64,000 nt of DNA from NCBI RefSeq assembly GCF_005938105.1, contig NZ_VCPE01000007.1, positions 31,631 through 95,630 of the forward strand. Direction: 5' to 3'. Shown here in pieces: positions 29,016-37,117 of the stretch. Origin of the DNA: Brucella haematophila. GTDB lineage: Bacteria > Pseudomonadota > Alphaproteobacteria > Rhizobiales > Rhizobiaceae. How positions within the stretch are numbered: position 1 is the first letter of the stretch; every line of letters starts with the position of its first letter. The notes beneath the pieces were generated by a model, which saw nothing but the letters and a program-made list of their open reading frames with translations, searched no databases and had not been told where the DNA came from. The position numbers and the translations under genes are program-made.

Positions 29016-29947
29016 ATAGACTTCTCAAGGAGGTTGCGCAATTGCGGGGCGGTTTCTTCGGCCGCAGAGATAGGCAGCATGGGGAGACCAAGCTCGCGTT
29101 GCCATGAGCGAAATTCACGCCCGCGGTTACGCGCAAAACTATCGATGGAGTTGCGCATTGATTCTTTGCCGAAGGTCAACTCGGCCTGAGTTGTGCCCCC
29201 GCTGATGACCAGTTCGCCGCTCTTCGGCAGATCAAGCAGAAATGGATCATAGACCAGCAGGCAGATCACGTCGTTGCGGCTCGAAATCTGGAGCAGGTAA
29301 TCACGCGTCGTATCATCGTGACCGTCGAAGTCGCTGACAACGATCACGAGATAGTCGTGATAGGCGATGGCACTGACGTGATGCAAAATGTCATTCAGCA
29401 TTGTCGGCGCGGGATCATGCGCGTAGCCGGCATTGAGCGCGGCGTTCTTTTCCGCGATCTGGCTGGCCAGACCGATGACGGCATTGCGGCTGCGTTGCGG
29501 TTTGATCTGCGTCGTGTCTGTATCGCCGAATACGATGCCACCGACGCGATCGCCAGATCCCAATATACGCCAGGCACACAGCATTGCGCATTCTGCGGCG
29601 CTTACGGATTTCATCGCGCGTCTGCTACCGAAAAACATATTAATACGCTGATCGACGATCAGGAGGGCAGGGCGTTCTTTCTCTTCACTGTAAACTCGCA
29701 CGACTGGCTTCTTCGTGCGCGCCGTGACGCGCCAATCGATAGAGCGGATATCGTCGCCCGGCAGATATTCGCGCAACTCCTCGAAGGAGAGACCGCGACC
29801 ACGTACCGCCGAGCGCATCCGGCCCGCAAGCTGGCGATGGCTAGGCGACTTTTGAACGAAGCTGAGATCACGCGCTTGCGCCTCAAGTGCGACGAGCGCG
29901 GAGGTGTCTACGTAAACACCGGTATCGTCGCTCAGGCTTGCGCTCAT
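28994..29947 (-). CDS. DUF58-domain protein of the MoxR operon
   Basis: 317 residues with no membrane helix. It carries the DUF58 hallmark FEELREYLPGDDIRSIDWRVTARTKKPVVRVYSEEKERP at about 55-90, then a VWA-like fold with LLIVDQRINMFFGS where the MIDAS serines are partly lost. It probably links the MoxR ATPase with the membrane VWA proteins. Overlaps moxR by ATGA. Confidence 0.88.
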   Translation of the reverse strand: MSASLSDDTGVYVDTSALVALEAQARDLSFVQKSPSHRQLAGRMRSAVRGRGLSFEELREYLPGDDIRSIDWRVTARTKKPVVRVYSEEKERPALLIVDQRINMFFGSRRAMKSVSAAECAMLCAWRILGSGDRVGGIVFGDTDTTQIKPQRSRNAVIGLASQIAEKNAALNAGYAHDPAPTMLNDILHHVSAIAYHDYLVIVVSDFDGHDDTTRDYLLQISSRNDVICLLVYDPFLLDLPKSGELVISGGTTQAELTFGKESMRNSIDSFARNRGREFRSWQRELGLPMLPISAAEETAPQLRNLLEKSMWRQRRR

Positions 29948-30924
29948 GACACAGCCACCAGCTCGGCGATGCGGTCAATGATCTGGTCGGGCGTTGTGTT
30001 TGACGCATGTGCTTCATAAGACAACAGCAATCGGTGCCGGAATACATCGTGCATGATGGCCTTGACGTCATCGGGCGTAACAAAATCACGGCCCTTCAAC
30101 CAGGCATAGGAGCGCGACATGCGATCAAGGCCGATCACACCGCGCGGGCTCACACCTACCTGTAAAAGTTTGGCCAGATCGGCATTGTATCGTTCTGGAT
30201 AACGTGTCGCAAAAACCAGTGCGACCATGTATTTTTCAACCGGCTCCGACACTGTAATCGTGCCTATTTCCTTGCGCGCCTCAAAGATGCTTTTCGCGGA
30301 CAGGCGAGTGGCTTTATCCTTTGCAGGACGCTTATCATGGGCTTCCTGTTCCTCGCTCCGGTTAAGACGCATGATCGCAGCTTCGGATTGTTCATCGGGA
30401 TAATCGACCCGGATATGAAGCAGAAATCGATCCAGTTGTGCCTCGGGCAAGGGGTAGGTCCCTTCCTGCTCAATCGGATTCTGCGTTGCCATCACCATGA
30501 ACAGGTCCGGCAATTGATAGCTCTTTCCACCGACAGTTACCTGCCGTTCTTCCATCGCTTCCAGCAAGGCTGATTGAACCTTAGCGGGCGCGCGATTGAT
30601 CTCATCGGCAAGAATGAGATTGGCGAAGATCGGACCCTGCTGAAACTGAAAGGCGCTTTTTGCGCCGTCTGAGATATAGATTTCAGAACCAGTGACATCC
30701 GCAGGCAGCAGATCGGGTGTAAATTGGATGCGCGAAAGCTCGGATTCGAGATTTTTCGCAAGGCTTTTGATTGCACGGGTTTTGGCAAGCCCGGGGAGCC
30801 CCTCAACCAGTATGTGGCCGTTTGAAATCACACCCAGCAATAGGCGCTCGACCATTTGCTCCTGTCCGATGACAGATTGTCCCACACTGTCACCAAGTTT
30901 CAGAATGTCATCGCGTGCAGTCAT
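29944..30924 (-). CDS. MoxR-family AAA+ ATPase
   Basis: 326 residues from the ATG at 30924, six bases after AGGAG. The P-loop is divergent as in MoxR: ILVEGLPGLAKTRAIKSLA; Walker B is LILADEINRAPAKVQSALLEAMEERQV, sensor 1 VMATQNPIEQEGTYPLPEAQLDRF. MoxR ATPases act as chaperones with VWA partners to insert cofactors or remodel protein complexes. It leads the coupled block moxR-DUF58-DUF4381-VWA-VWA/TPR-BatD and follows the sulfatase, from which it is separated by a hairpin. Confidence 0.92.
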   Translation of the reverse strand: MTARDDILKLGDSVGQSVIGQEQMVERLLLGVISNGHILVEGLPGLAKTRAIKSLAKNLESELSRIQFTPDLLPADVTGSEIYISDGAKSAFQFQQGPIFANLILADEINRAPAKVQSALLEAMEERQVTVGGKSYQLPDLFMVMATQNPIEQEGTYPLPEAQLDRFLLHIRVDYPDEQSEAAIMRLNRSEEQEAHDKRPAKDKATRLSAKSIFEARKEIGTITVSEPVEKYMVALVFATRYPERYNADLAKLLQVGVSPRGVIGLDRMSRSYAWLKGRDFVTPDDVKAIMHDVFRHRLLLSYEAHASNTTPDQIIDRIAELVAVS

Positions 30925-30947
30925 GCTGTGCTCCTGTCGACGAAGAA

Positions 30948-30973
30948 ACGGCACGCGCTGAAGCGCGTGCCGT
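30948..30973 (-). terminator. Attenuator hairpin between sulfatase and moxR
   Basis: ACGGCACGCGCT and AGCGCGTGCCGT form a 12-bp perfect stem around a two-base centre, followed on the minus strand by TTTCTTC. It lies 11 bases after the sulfatase stop. Weak T tract, so partial termination giving more sulfatase than MoxR is plausible. Confidence 0.68.
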
Positions 30974-30984
30974 CATTTCGAATC

Positions 30985-32601
30985 TCAGTTCGCTTTGGAC
31001 TTCGCTGCGTTCTCCTTGATCTTGACCTCGACATCGCGGGCAATCTGATCAATCGAGAAACTTGCCGGTTCCTGACTAGGCGGATATTCAACGAAGGTCT
31101 GAAGGAATTCTGCGGCGTGCATCGTCATCTGCGCCAGCTTGAAATCGTTTCTTGTCAGCCAGTCGAAGTACTGGTCCGAAACAATATCGGCGCGCTCATA
31201 GGGATCCATGCGCAGATTGTAGAGCTTGGGAACACGCAGCGGCGTGAAAGGCTGCTGCCACACGGCAAAGCCACCGGGATGCTGCATCTCAACGAAGACC
31301 GCTTTCCAGTCGCCAAGGCGATAGGCAACGAGAACACCGTCATCGTTGAAATAGGCGAAATCATTGCGAGCGCTCTTGGATTCTTGCCCTGTGAGATATG
31401 GCAACTGGTTATAGCCGTCCAGGTGCACCTTGAACTGCTTGCCGCCAATGCTGGTACCCTTGAGAAGGCGATCCTTGATATCGGTATCACCAGCAACAGC
31501 CATCAAAGTCGGGAACCAGTCCAGACCGGAGAACATATCTGTCGACACCTGACCGGGCTTGATATGGCCCGGCCACCGCACCATTGCCGGCACGCGGAAA
31601 GCGCCTTCGAAATTGGAATCCTTTTCATTGCGGAATGGCGAGTTTGCAGCATCCGGCCAAGTGAAGCGATTTGGACCGTTGTCGGTCGTGTAAACGACGA
31701 TTGTGTTGTCCGCGATGCCCAGGTCATCCAGCGTCTTCAGGAGTTTTCCGACATCACCGTCATGTTCGATCATGCCGTCGGCATACTCATTGCCGGTCAT
31801 GCCGCTCTGTCCGACCATCGAAGGGCGAACATGGGTGAACAAATGCATGCGTGTCGTGTTCATCCAGGTGAAGAATGGCTTCTTCTGGTCGACCTGACGC
31901 TTGATAAAGTCGATTGCAGCGTCCGTGGTTTCGTCATCGATGGTTTCCATGCGCTTCTTCGTCAGTGCACCCGTATCCTCGATTTTTCCGTCAGCGCTTG
32001 CCTTGAGCACACCGCGCGGCGTGCTCATTTTGGTGAAGGCTTCATCATCCTTCGGCCAGTTCGGGTTTTCGGGTTCCTCTTCGGCGTTGAGATGGTAGAG
32101 GTTGCCATAAAACTCGTCGAAGCCGTGATTGGTCGGCAGATATTCGTCGCGGTCGCCCAAGTGGTTTTTACCGAACTGACCGGTGGCATAACCAAGAGGC
32201 TTCAGCGCCTGGGCGAGGGTAACGTCGCGTGCCTGCAGACCAACCGTTGCACCCGGCACGCCAACTTTCGACAAGCCGGTTCGCTTCGGCGTTTGCCCGG
32301 TGATGAAGGATGAGCGTCCAGCGGTACAGCTGTTCTCGGCATAATAGTCCGTGAACATCAGCCCTTCCTGTGCGATACGGTCGATGTTCGGTGTGCGATA
32401 GCCCATGACCCCAAACGAATAGGCGCTGATATTGGTCTGGCCGATATCATCGCCAAAGATCACGAGAATATTCGGTTTCGCCGCGGGTTCCGCAGGCGCA
32501 TTTTGTTGCGCATGAACGGGGGTCACAACCGTTACAGACGTCACTGTCATGACCAATGCGGCGGTCGCCGAAAGTAGTCGGCGGATGACGGGCTTCTTCA
32601 T
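30985..32601 (-). CDS. Secreted arylsulfatase, Cys-type
   Basis: 538 residues with a Sec signal peptide (cleavage near VHA-QQ, residue 31). The active-site motif is C92-T-A-G-R, a CxAxR form that FGE converts to formylglycine; metal ligands appear as GDD (50-52) and TTDNGPNRF. Other landmarks are GKNHLGDRDEYLPTNHGFDEFYGN and MVRWPGHIKPG. Substrate unknown. Because FGE is cytosolic, the enzyme must be modified before Sec export. Strong RBS GAGGAGG. A box-B site lies 125 bases upstream, and FGE is downstream in the same locus under another copy. Confidence 0.93.
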   Translation of the reverse strand: MKKPVIRRLLSATAALVMTVTSVTVVTPVHAQQNAPAEPAAKPNILVIFGDDIGQTNISAYSFGVMGYRTPNIDRIAQEGLMFTDYYAENSCTAGRSSFITGQTPKRTGLSKVGVPGATVGLQARDVTLAQALKPLGYATGQFGKNHLGDRDEYLPTNHGFDEFYGNLYHLNAEEEPENPNWPKDDEAFTKMSTPRGVLKASADGKIEDTGALTKKRMETIDDETTDAAIDFIKRQVDQKKPFFTWMNTTRMHLFTHVRPSMVGQSGMTGNEYADGMIEHDGDVGKLLKTLDDLGIADNTIVVYTTDNGPNRFTWPDAANSPFRNEKDSNFEGAFRVPAMVRWPGHIKPGQVSTDMFSGLDWFPTLMAVAGDTDIKDRLLKGTSIGGKQFKVHLDGYNQLPYLTGQESKSARNDFAYFNDDGVLVAYRLGDWKAVFVEMQHPGGFAVWQQPFTPLRVPKLYNLRMDPYERADIVSDQYFDWLTRNDFKLAQMTMHAAEFLQTFVEYPPSQEPASFSIDQIARDVEVKIKENAAKSKAN

Positions 32602-32726
32602 AGCGGCCTCCTCAAAATGGATTGTCTCAACATTCCGTGCTCCTGTTCGCGAGGCAAATTGGGATGTCGTCGATGCTCATGTCGATGGCAACTCGAAGAG
32701 GCTCGAATAATTCTTGGGCGCTCGTA

Positions 32727-32743
32727 AGTACGTTACAGTAAAT
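32727..32743 (-). promoter_or_regulatory. 17-bp regulatory box, copy B (upstream of sulfatase)
   Basis: Read towards the sulfatase the site is ATTTACTGTAACGTACT, differing from copy A only at the variable sixth-seventh position. It lies 125 bases upstream of the sulfatase ATG and 74 bases from the oppositely oriented copy C, so the region 32602-32897 is a divergent control region. Apart from the boxes I see no gene in it. Confidence 0.74.
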
Positions 32744-32817
32744 GCGTGTGTGCGCATTCGCTGGCGGTTGACACCCTCTCGCTGGCAAGGATCGCCTGGC
32801 CCGGGCAGCACGGGTAG

Positions 32818-32834
32818 ATTTACCGTAACGTACT
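32818..32834 (+). promoter_or_regulatory. 17-bp regulatory box, copy C (upstream of small gene and regulator)
   Basis: ATTTACCGTAACGTACT on the plus strand, identical to copy A read in gene direction. It lies 63 bases upstream of the small helical gene and about 460 bases upstream of the membrane regulator gene, suggesting the regulator controls its own expression. Confidence 0.74.
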
Positions 32835-32897
32835 GCCACCCGCACAAATTGGTGTCATGCTTTACATACAAATCCGTTGAGGGGAGATCCGTGGACA

Positions 32898-33173
32898 GTG
32901 AACCGGGATGAAACAGTCCGCCGCAACGCCAGCTCTGCTTCGAAAAGCGGGCTCAGTAAACTCATGTTAAAGCTTCCATCTGTCCGCACCGAGCTCAGGC
33001 AACTTGTCAGTGAGCCTCTGATTGGCCTTTTTGAAGCCTATGATGAGGCAAGTAATATGCTTGAAAAACTGCGGAGGAATGAAAGTGAGGCAACTTCACT
33101 TTCTTTAGAATATGAAACAATATGTAAGGAGATAGAGGAGGACGTATTGCAGTATTGCTTGCTGCATCGGTGA
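32898..33173 (+). CDS. Small helical protein of unknown function
   Basis: About 91 residues from the GTG at 32898, 11 bases after GAGGGGAG; a TTG at 32877 and an ATG at 32964 are in-frame alternatives. No signal peptide or membrane helix. From about residue 28 the chain is rich in Leu, Glu and Lys/Arg (LVSEPLIGLFEAYDEASNML, then EKLRRNESEATSLSLEYE), predicting two long helices, possibly coiled coil. It stands between box C and the membrane regulator gene, on the same strand. I do not recognise a family. Confidence 0.45.
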   Translation: MNRDETVRRNASSASKSGLSKLMLKLPSVRTELRQLVSEPLIGLFEAYDEASNMLEKLRRNESEATSLSLEYETICKEIEEDVLQYCLLHR

Positions 33174-33295
33174 GGTTTTTGCTCCAAAATGAAACACTAT
33201 TCTTTATTGATTGCCGATTATTGACAATAGCCGCACGGGGATTATTTTAATCGAAAATGCTAATGTATTCTCATGTCGGGTCCGCGAGGGGTGGT

Positions 33296-34987
33296 ATGGC
33301 ACGGAATAGCAATGCGTTCGATGATCGGAAAACCTCGGATGAGGAAGTCAAGTCCGCGCTCGCTGATCTGATCGCGGATAAGCGGTTTCGCGCGACCGAT
33401 CGCGGCAAAGCTATTCTCAACTACATTGCCGGGCTCTATTTTACGGGCTGCGGTGAAGGGGTAAAAGGATACTCTATTGCGATTGATGTGCTGGGGCGTC
33501 CGGACAGTTTCGACCCGTCGACTGACCCTATCGTCCGCATTGAAGTCAGTCGATTGCGTGCCGCGCTAGTTCAGTATTATGAAGCTTTCGGTAGAGAAAA
33601 GCCAATTGAGATCGAGCTTCCAAAGGGCAAATATGCGCTGGCCTTCAATCGCCGCGCAGCTGTCGAAACACCCGAGTCGGATACGCCTGTGGCGCGCGAT
33701 GCAATTCCGCCTCCAATGTCCGTCCCAACAACTCTGAGACGGAGGCTCAAATACCTTGATCTGGCGGTGGCCAGTTTCGCTTTGCTCGTTTCTTTAGCAC
33801 TGGTCTATTTTCTAACCCATCGGTCAACCGATACCGTAAAGCCCACAGTAGCAATTGATTTTCGTGCCGAGAATCCTGCCTTTAACGTAGAGGCTGAGAA
33901 TGTTCGGGATTCTTTGCTTATTGCACTCGGCAATTTTCATACTTTAGCACTTCGTTCAGATGATAGCGGGTCTATCGATCCTCAAACGCGTTTCCCGGCA
34001 TATACAGTTCGCATGCGATATCGCGTTGAAGACGAGATAAAGAGCATCTGGTGGCAAGTAAACGATGAAGTCAAAAACGTTATTGTCAGTTCTGGCGTTG
34101 AAGAGGCGTCAGGGTTGGGACAATCCGCAGAACAGGTGCGGGCTTCTCTGTCCTCGTCGCTTTCACAAAAGCTGGCCGCTTCCAATAGCGTGATCAATAA
34201 CCGGATCGCCGCTGATGTGAAGGTGCCGTTCACCGGCAATGTTTGTGTGCTGAAAGCCGAGATAGCATTGGCGAAAGGACAGGCGCAACCAGACGACGGG
34301 ATTTGTCTTGAAAAGACATTGAAAAGTGACCCAAGGCAGAGCGATGCCATGGCGGCTCTGTCCCGGGTTCTTGTGAACGCCAACGGGCCAGTCATCAGCA
34401 GGGAAGTGCTTGATCGCAGTCTGGAACTTGCGCGGGATGCTGTCTCGATTGCGCCATGGTCTGATCGGGCTGAATTTGCCTTGATGGAAGCTAACTTCCG
34501 TAAGGGCCGGATTGATGAAGCGCTTGAGGCGGGAAAGCGCGCACTATCGCTCAATCCCAATAATCTGGAGGCGAAAGCCGGTCTGGCGATGGTTCTCTTT
34601 GCCAATGAAAATTGGGAGCAAGCGATTGCTTTGGTTGATGAAAGTAATCAAGACAAACGCAATATCGCTTTGAAAGCGCGCACCGTTCTCGCGCTTGATG
34701 CTGCCCGACGCGGTGACTGGCATGATGTATTGCTGCGGGCAAATCAGCTTCCGCCGCAGAATGACTTTGCGACCGGCTTTCGCCTGGCAGCACTTGTTCA
34801 GTTGCGCCCCACAGAAGCGCTCGCTGAACTCCAGGATGTAAAGCACTCCAATCCCAATCTAAGCAAGACCGTCGGTGAGGAACTAGCGGCGATGAGCGTA
34901 CCAAACGTGGTAACAAACGTCATTATGGCTCAAATCAAGATCGTTCAGACGAAGACGCTGCTACATGAATCGGCGCAACGAAACTGA
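33296..34987 (+). CDS. Membrane-spanning transcriptional regulator with winged-helix-like domain and TPRs
   Basis: 563 residues from the ATG at 33296 (GAGGGG just upstream; an in-frame ATG at 33257 has no RBS). Residues 15-117 match the winged-helix-like domain found at the start of many rhizobial TPR/cyclase proteins: GYSIAIDVLGRPDSFDPSTD, then PIVRIEVSRLRAALVQYYE and IELPKGKYALAF. One membrane helix at about 154-174 (LAVASFALLVSLALVYFL) separates it from a periplasmic part with TPR repeats at about 330-500 (EALEAGKRALSLNPNNLEAKAGLAMVL). This CadC-like topology suits direct signalling from periplasm to DNA. It lies between boxes C and D and is the best candidate to bind all four. Confidence 0.78.
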   Translation: MARNSNAFDDRKTSDEEVKSALADLIADKRFRATDRGKAILNYIAGLYFTGCGEGVKGYSIAIDVLGRPDSFDPSTDPIVRIEVSRLRAALVQYYEAFGREKPIEIELPKGKYALAFNRRAAVETPESDTPVARDAIPPPMSVPTTLRRRLKYLDLAVASFALLVSLALVYFLTHRSTDTVKPTVAIDFRAENPAFNVEAENVRDSLLIALGNFHTLALRSDDSGSIDPQTRFPAYTVRMRYRVEDEIKSIWWQVNDEVKNVIVSSGVEEASGLGQSAEQVRASLSSSLSQKLAASNSVINNRIAADVKVPFTGNVCVLKAEIALAKGQAQPDDGICLEKTLKSDPRQSDAMAALSRVLVNANGPVISREVLDRSLELARDAVSIAPWSDRAEFALMEANFRKGRIDEALEAGKRALSLNPNNLEAKAGLAMVLFANENWEQAIALVDESNQDKRNIALKARTVLALDAARRGDWHDVLLRANQLPPQNDFATGFRLAALVQLRPTEALAELQDVKHSNPNLSKTVGEELAAMSVPNVVTNVIMAQIKIVQTKTLLHESAQRN

Positions 34988-35325
34988 TTCGGTCGCCGGG
35001 GGGTGTTGTGGCAGAGGTTGCTATCTATATCCAGCATCGGAATGGGTGCGCAGAATTCGGAAGATTTCGCTCCGCATGCGAGCATAGGAAATCGCTCTCC
35101 TGTTGGACCGACGCACTCATTTCGACAGGTGGTTTGGCACGCCAAATAAACGTTCGACCTTGATTGATAAAAGTCGATAGTTGAAAGCCGTAGCGAATGG
35201 AGGATTTACGGTAACTTACTAATTTAACGTTGCGCGAAAAATAAAAAGCAAAGAGTATAAAGCAAATTAGTATTCGTAGATTCGCAGGAATACTGAGCTT
35301 TCGCGCTCGTAGTCAAGGGGACGTT
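34988..35325 (+). other. Control region ahead of the SphA-like gene
   Basis: 338 bases without a convincing gene. It holds box D (35205-35221), an AT-rich stretch after it, and an inverted repeat AGTATTC-N12-GAATACT at 35270-35295 that would lie in the 5' leader or at the promoter. A weak RBS, AAGGGGAC, precedes the ATG at 35326. The first 200 bases show no recognised element. Confidence 0.5.
35205..35221 (+). promoter_or_regulatory. 17-bp regulatory box, copy D (upstream of SphA-like gene)
   Basis: ATTTACGGTAACTTACT, the most divergent copy (K position is T). It lies 104 bases upstream of the SphA-like ATG and has the same orientation to its gene as the other three copies. Confidence 0.68.
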
Positions 35326-36309
35326 ATGGGTCGAATTTCGCTTCATATGCAAGCGTTGGCAGCAATCGCGGGAATGTTGCTTGTTCCGTCAGTCGCGATG
35401 AGTGCTGAAGGAGGCGCGGGCTTCTACCTCTTGGGTTCCAAAGGGCCCGCAGCGGCTATAACGCCACCTTCTGGCGTCTATTTCCAGAATGATTTTTACT
35501 ATTATCGCGGCGACCTCGGCGGCAATAAAAGCCTTCCCACTGGTGGTAAATTGGCTGCTGGTGTCGTGGGCACAGCGGCTATAGAAATTCCGACACTTAT
35601 GTGGGTATTGCCGGAAAGTGTGGCTGGCGGTTCTCTTGGTCTGAGTGCATCGCTGCCCATCGGCTGGAAGAAGACAGAGGCCGATGTTGTTCTGAATGGT
35701 CCCCGTGTCGGGGAAATTTCGACTGGTGTACGCGATACGGTGTTTACCGTTGGTGATCCAATCGTCAGTGGGTTTCTTGGTTGGCAAACCGGTAATTTTC
35801 ACTATCAGCTTGGTACGATGGTCAATGTGCCTATTGGCGACTATCAGGATGGTCAGATCTCCAATATCGCTTTCCACCATTGGGGGGCTGACATATTTGC
35901 CGCCGGAACCTGGCTGGATCCGACAATCGGTTGGGACCTTTCTGGTATTGTCGGCATAACCTTCAATGCGGAAAATCCAGCTACCGATTACCGAACTGGT
36001 AACGAGTTCCATTTTGAATGGGCGGCGGTAAAGCACTTCAACCAGAAATTCGATGCTGGTTTGGTTGGTTATTACTACCAACAACTTTCTGGTGATAGTG
36101 GCGATGGCGCAGCGCGACCGTTCAAGGGGCGTGTGGCCGCCATTGGCGCGACCGCCGCTTGGAACTTTGCAATGGGCGAAACGCCGGTTTCGGCTCGCCT
36201 TAAATATTTCCACGAGTTTGCTGCTGAAAACAGGGCGGAAGGCGATGCGGTTTACCTGACATTGTCGATGCCGATATCGATCAAGAAGCCAACGGCTTCG
36301 ACTGACTGA
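35326..36309 (+). CDS. SphA/phenol-MetA-type outer-membrane protein
   Basis: 327 residues with a signal peptide ending AMSA-EG. The mature start GGAGFYLLGSKGPAAAITPP, followed by GVYFQNDFYYYRGD, is the hallmark of the SphA/MetA-pathway family (predicted beta-barrels that may take up hydrophobic compounds). Alternating hydrophobic strands run to the end, with LSLTLSMPISIK near the C-terminus. Under box D, it is a probable member of the regulon. Confidence 0.82.
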   Translation: MGRISLHMQALAAIAGMLLVPSVAMSAEGGAGFYLLGSKGPAAAITPPSGVYFQNDFYYYRGDLGGNKSLPTGGKLAAGVVGTAAIEIPTLMWVLPESVAGGSLGLSASLPIGWKKTEADVVLNGPRVGEISTGVRDTVFTVGDPIVSGFLGWQTGNFHYQLGTMVNVPIGDYQDGQISNIAFHHWGADIFAAGTWLDPTIGWDLSGIVGITFNAENPATDYRTGNEFHFEWAAVKHFNQKFDAGLVGYYYQQLSGDSGDGAARPFKGRVAAIGATAAWNFAMGETPVSARLKYFHEFAAENRAEGDAVYLTLSMPISIKKPTASTD

Positions 36310-36400
36310 TTGGACGCAGTTTCTGTGAGCGCATGTGCATTTTGAGTGAAGACATTCTGCACATGACAGGTTCCACCATGGCATGATGAGGGAGATGGCT

Positions 36401-37060
36401 ATGCATATCAGATCATTCAATACCGCCGGCTTGGCGGGCATGGTTGGGATGATAGTTGCGGTTCTGACCTACTCGCCAGCATATGCACAAAATGATAAGT
36501 TAAGCGGATTTCCAGCTATGGTTCTGGGTGGGCAAACCGCCAAAGCGAGGATCGTTCAATTCAGCGTTCCTTTTGATAATCTGATCAGATTGGCTGACAA
36601 GGATGTTTCGCTTGGAAAAACGACCCTTGATGAAATTCAAACTCTGGCTGGGGGCAGCGTTCATGGGCATAGCTCGTCTTCGGCTAGAACGGCTTGGCTG
36701 TGTTATGAGATTACTGGTGATAATTTGCCCCGGCGAATCTGGTTCATATCGGATGGCATGAACAAGAAGAAAGGTGATGGCGCTGTTCTTAATCTGATAG
36801 CAGCAGAAGTTATAACAGATAAGTCAGCCAAATGTGGGCAACCCCGTATCGATCTCTCGAACCTCAAACTGCCAATTCCAGCTTTGAAAGATGACAAACG
36901 TACTTTGGAAGAACGTCTGGGGAAGGTAAAAGCCAAGCAATTTGCACGTTATTCGAATGAACATAAAGTTTTAGGAGAGACGGTGGAACAATCGCTTGTC
37001 TACCGCCTTGATGGAGACCGGATTACCGGCGTGGCGTTCTCGCAGGCGACAGCACAATAG
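36401..37060 (+). CDS. Secreted protein of unknown function
   Basis: 219 residues from the ATG at 36401, six bases after AGGGAG; two in-frame ATGs lie just upstream. A signal peptide ends near AYA-QN. Two Cys (LCYEIT and KCGQPR) could form a disulfide. Secondary structure looks mixed, with an Asp/Lys-rich middle (SLGKTTLDEIQTLAGG). No family recognised. It follows the SphA-like gene by 91 bases. Confidence 0.7.
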   Translation: MHIRSFNTAGLAGMVGMIVAVLTYSPAYAQNDKLSGFPAMVLGGQTAKARIVQFSVPFDNLIRLADKDVSLGKTTLDEIQTLAGGSVHGHSSSSARTAWLCYEITGDNLPRRIWFISDGMNKKKGDGAVLNLIAAEVITDKSAKCGQPRIDLSNLKLPIPALKDDKRTLEERLGKVKAKQFARYSNEHKVLGETVEQSLVYRLDGDRITGVAFSQATAQ

Positions 37061-37117
37061 AGATTTTATCGGAAAACGTCTGTGGGTCTTAATTGGACGC
37101 AGATGCAGAGGCCGCTT

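Noticed and set aside
30856-32313. A 485-codon open frame on the plus strand
   Set aside because: It is antisense to the sulfatase, whose motifs are clear, and shows no recognisable domain; it results from codon bias of the real gene.
32602-32897. Considered as a CRISPR-like or mobile repeat region because of the two inverted 17-bp copies
   Set aside because: Only two copies here, no spacing array, no transposase, and the other two copies sit at promoters, so operator sites explain them better.
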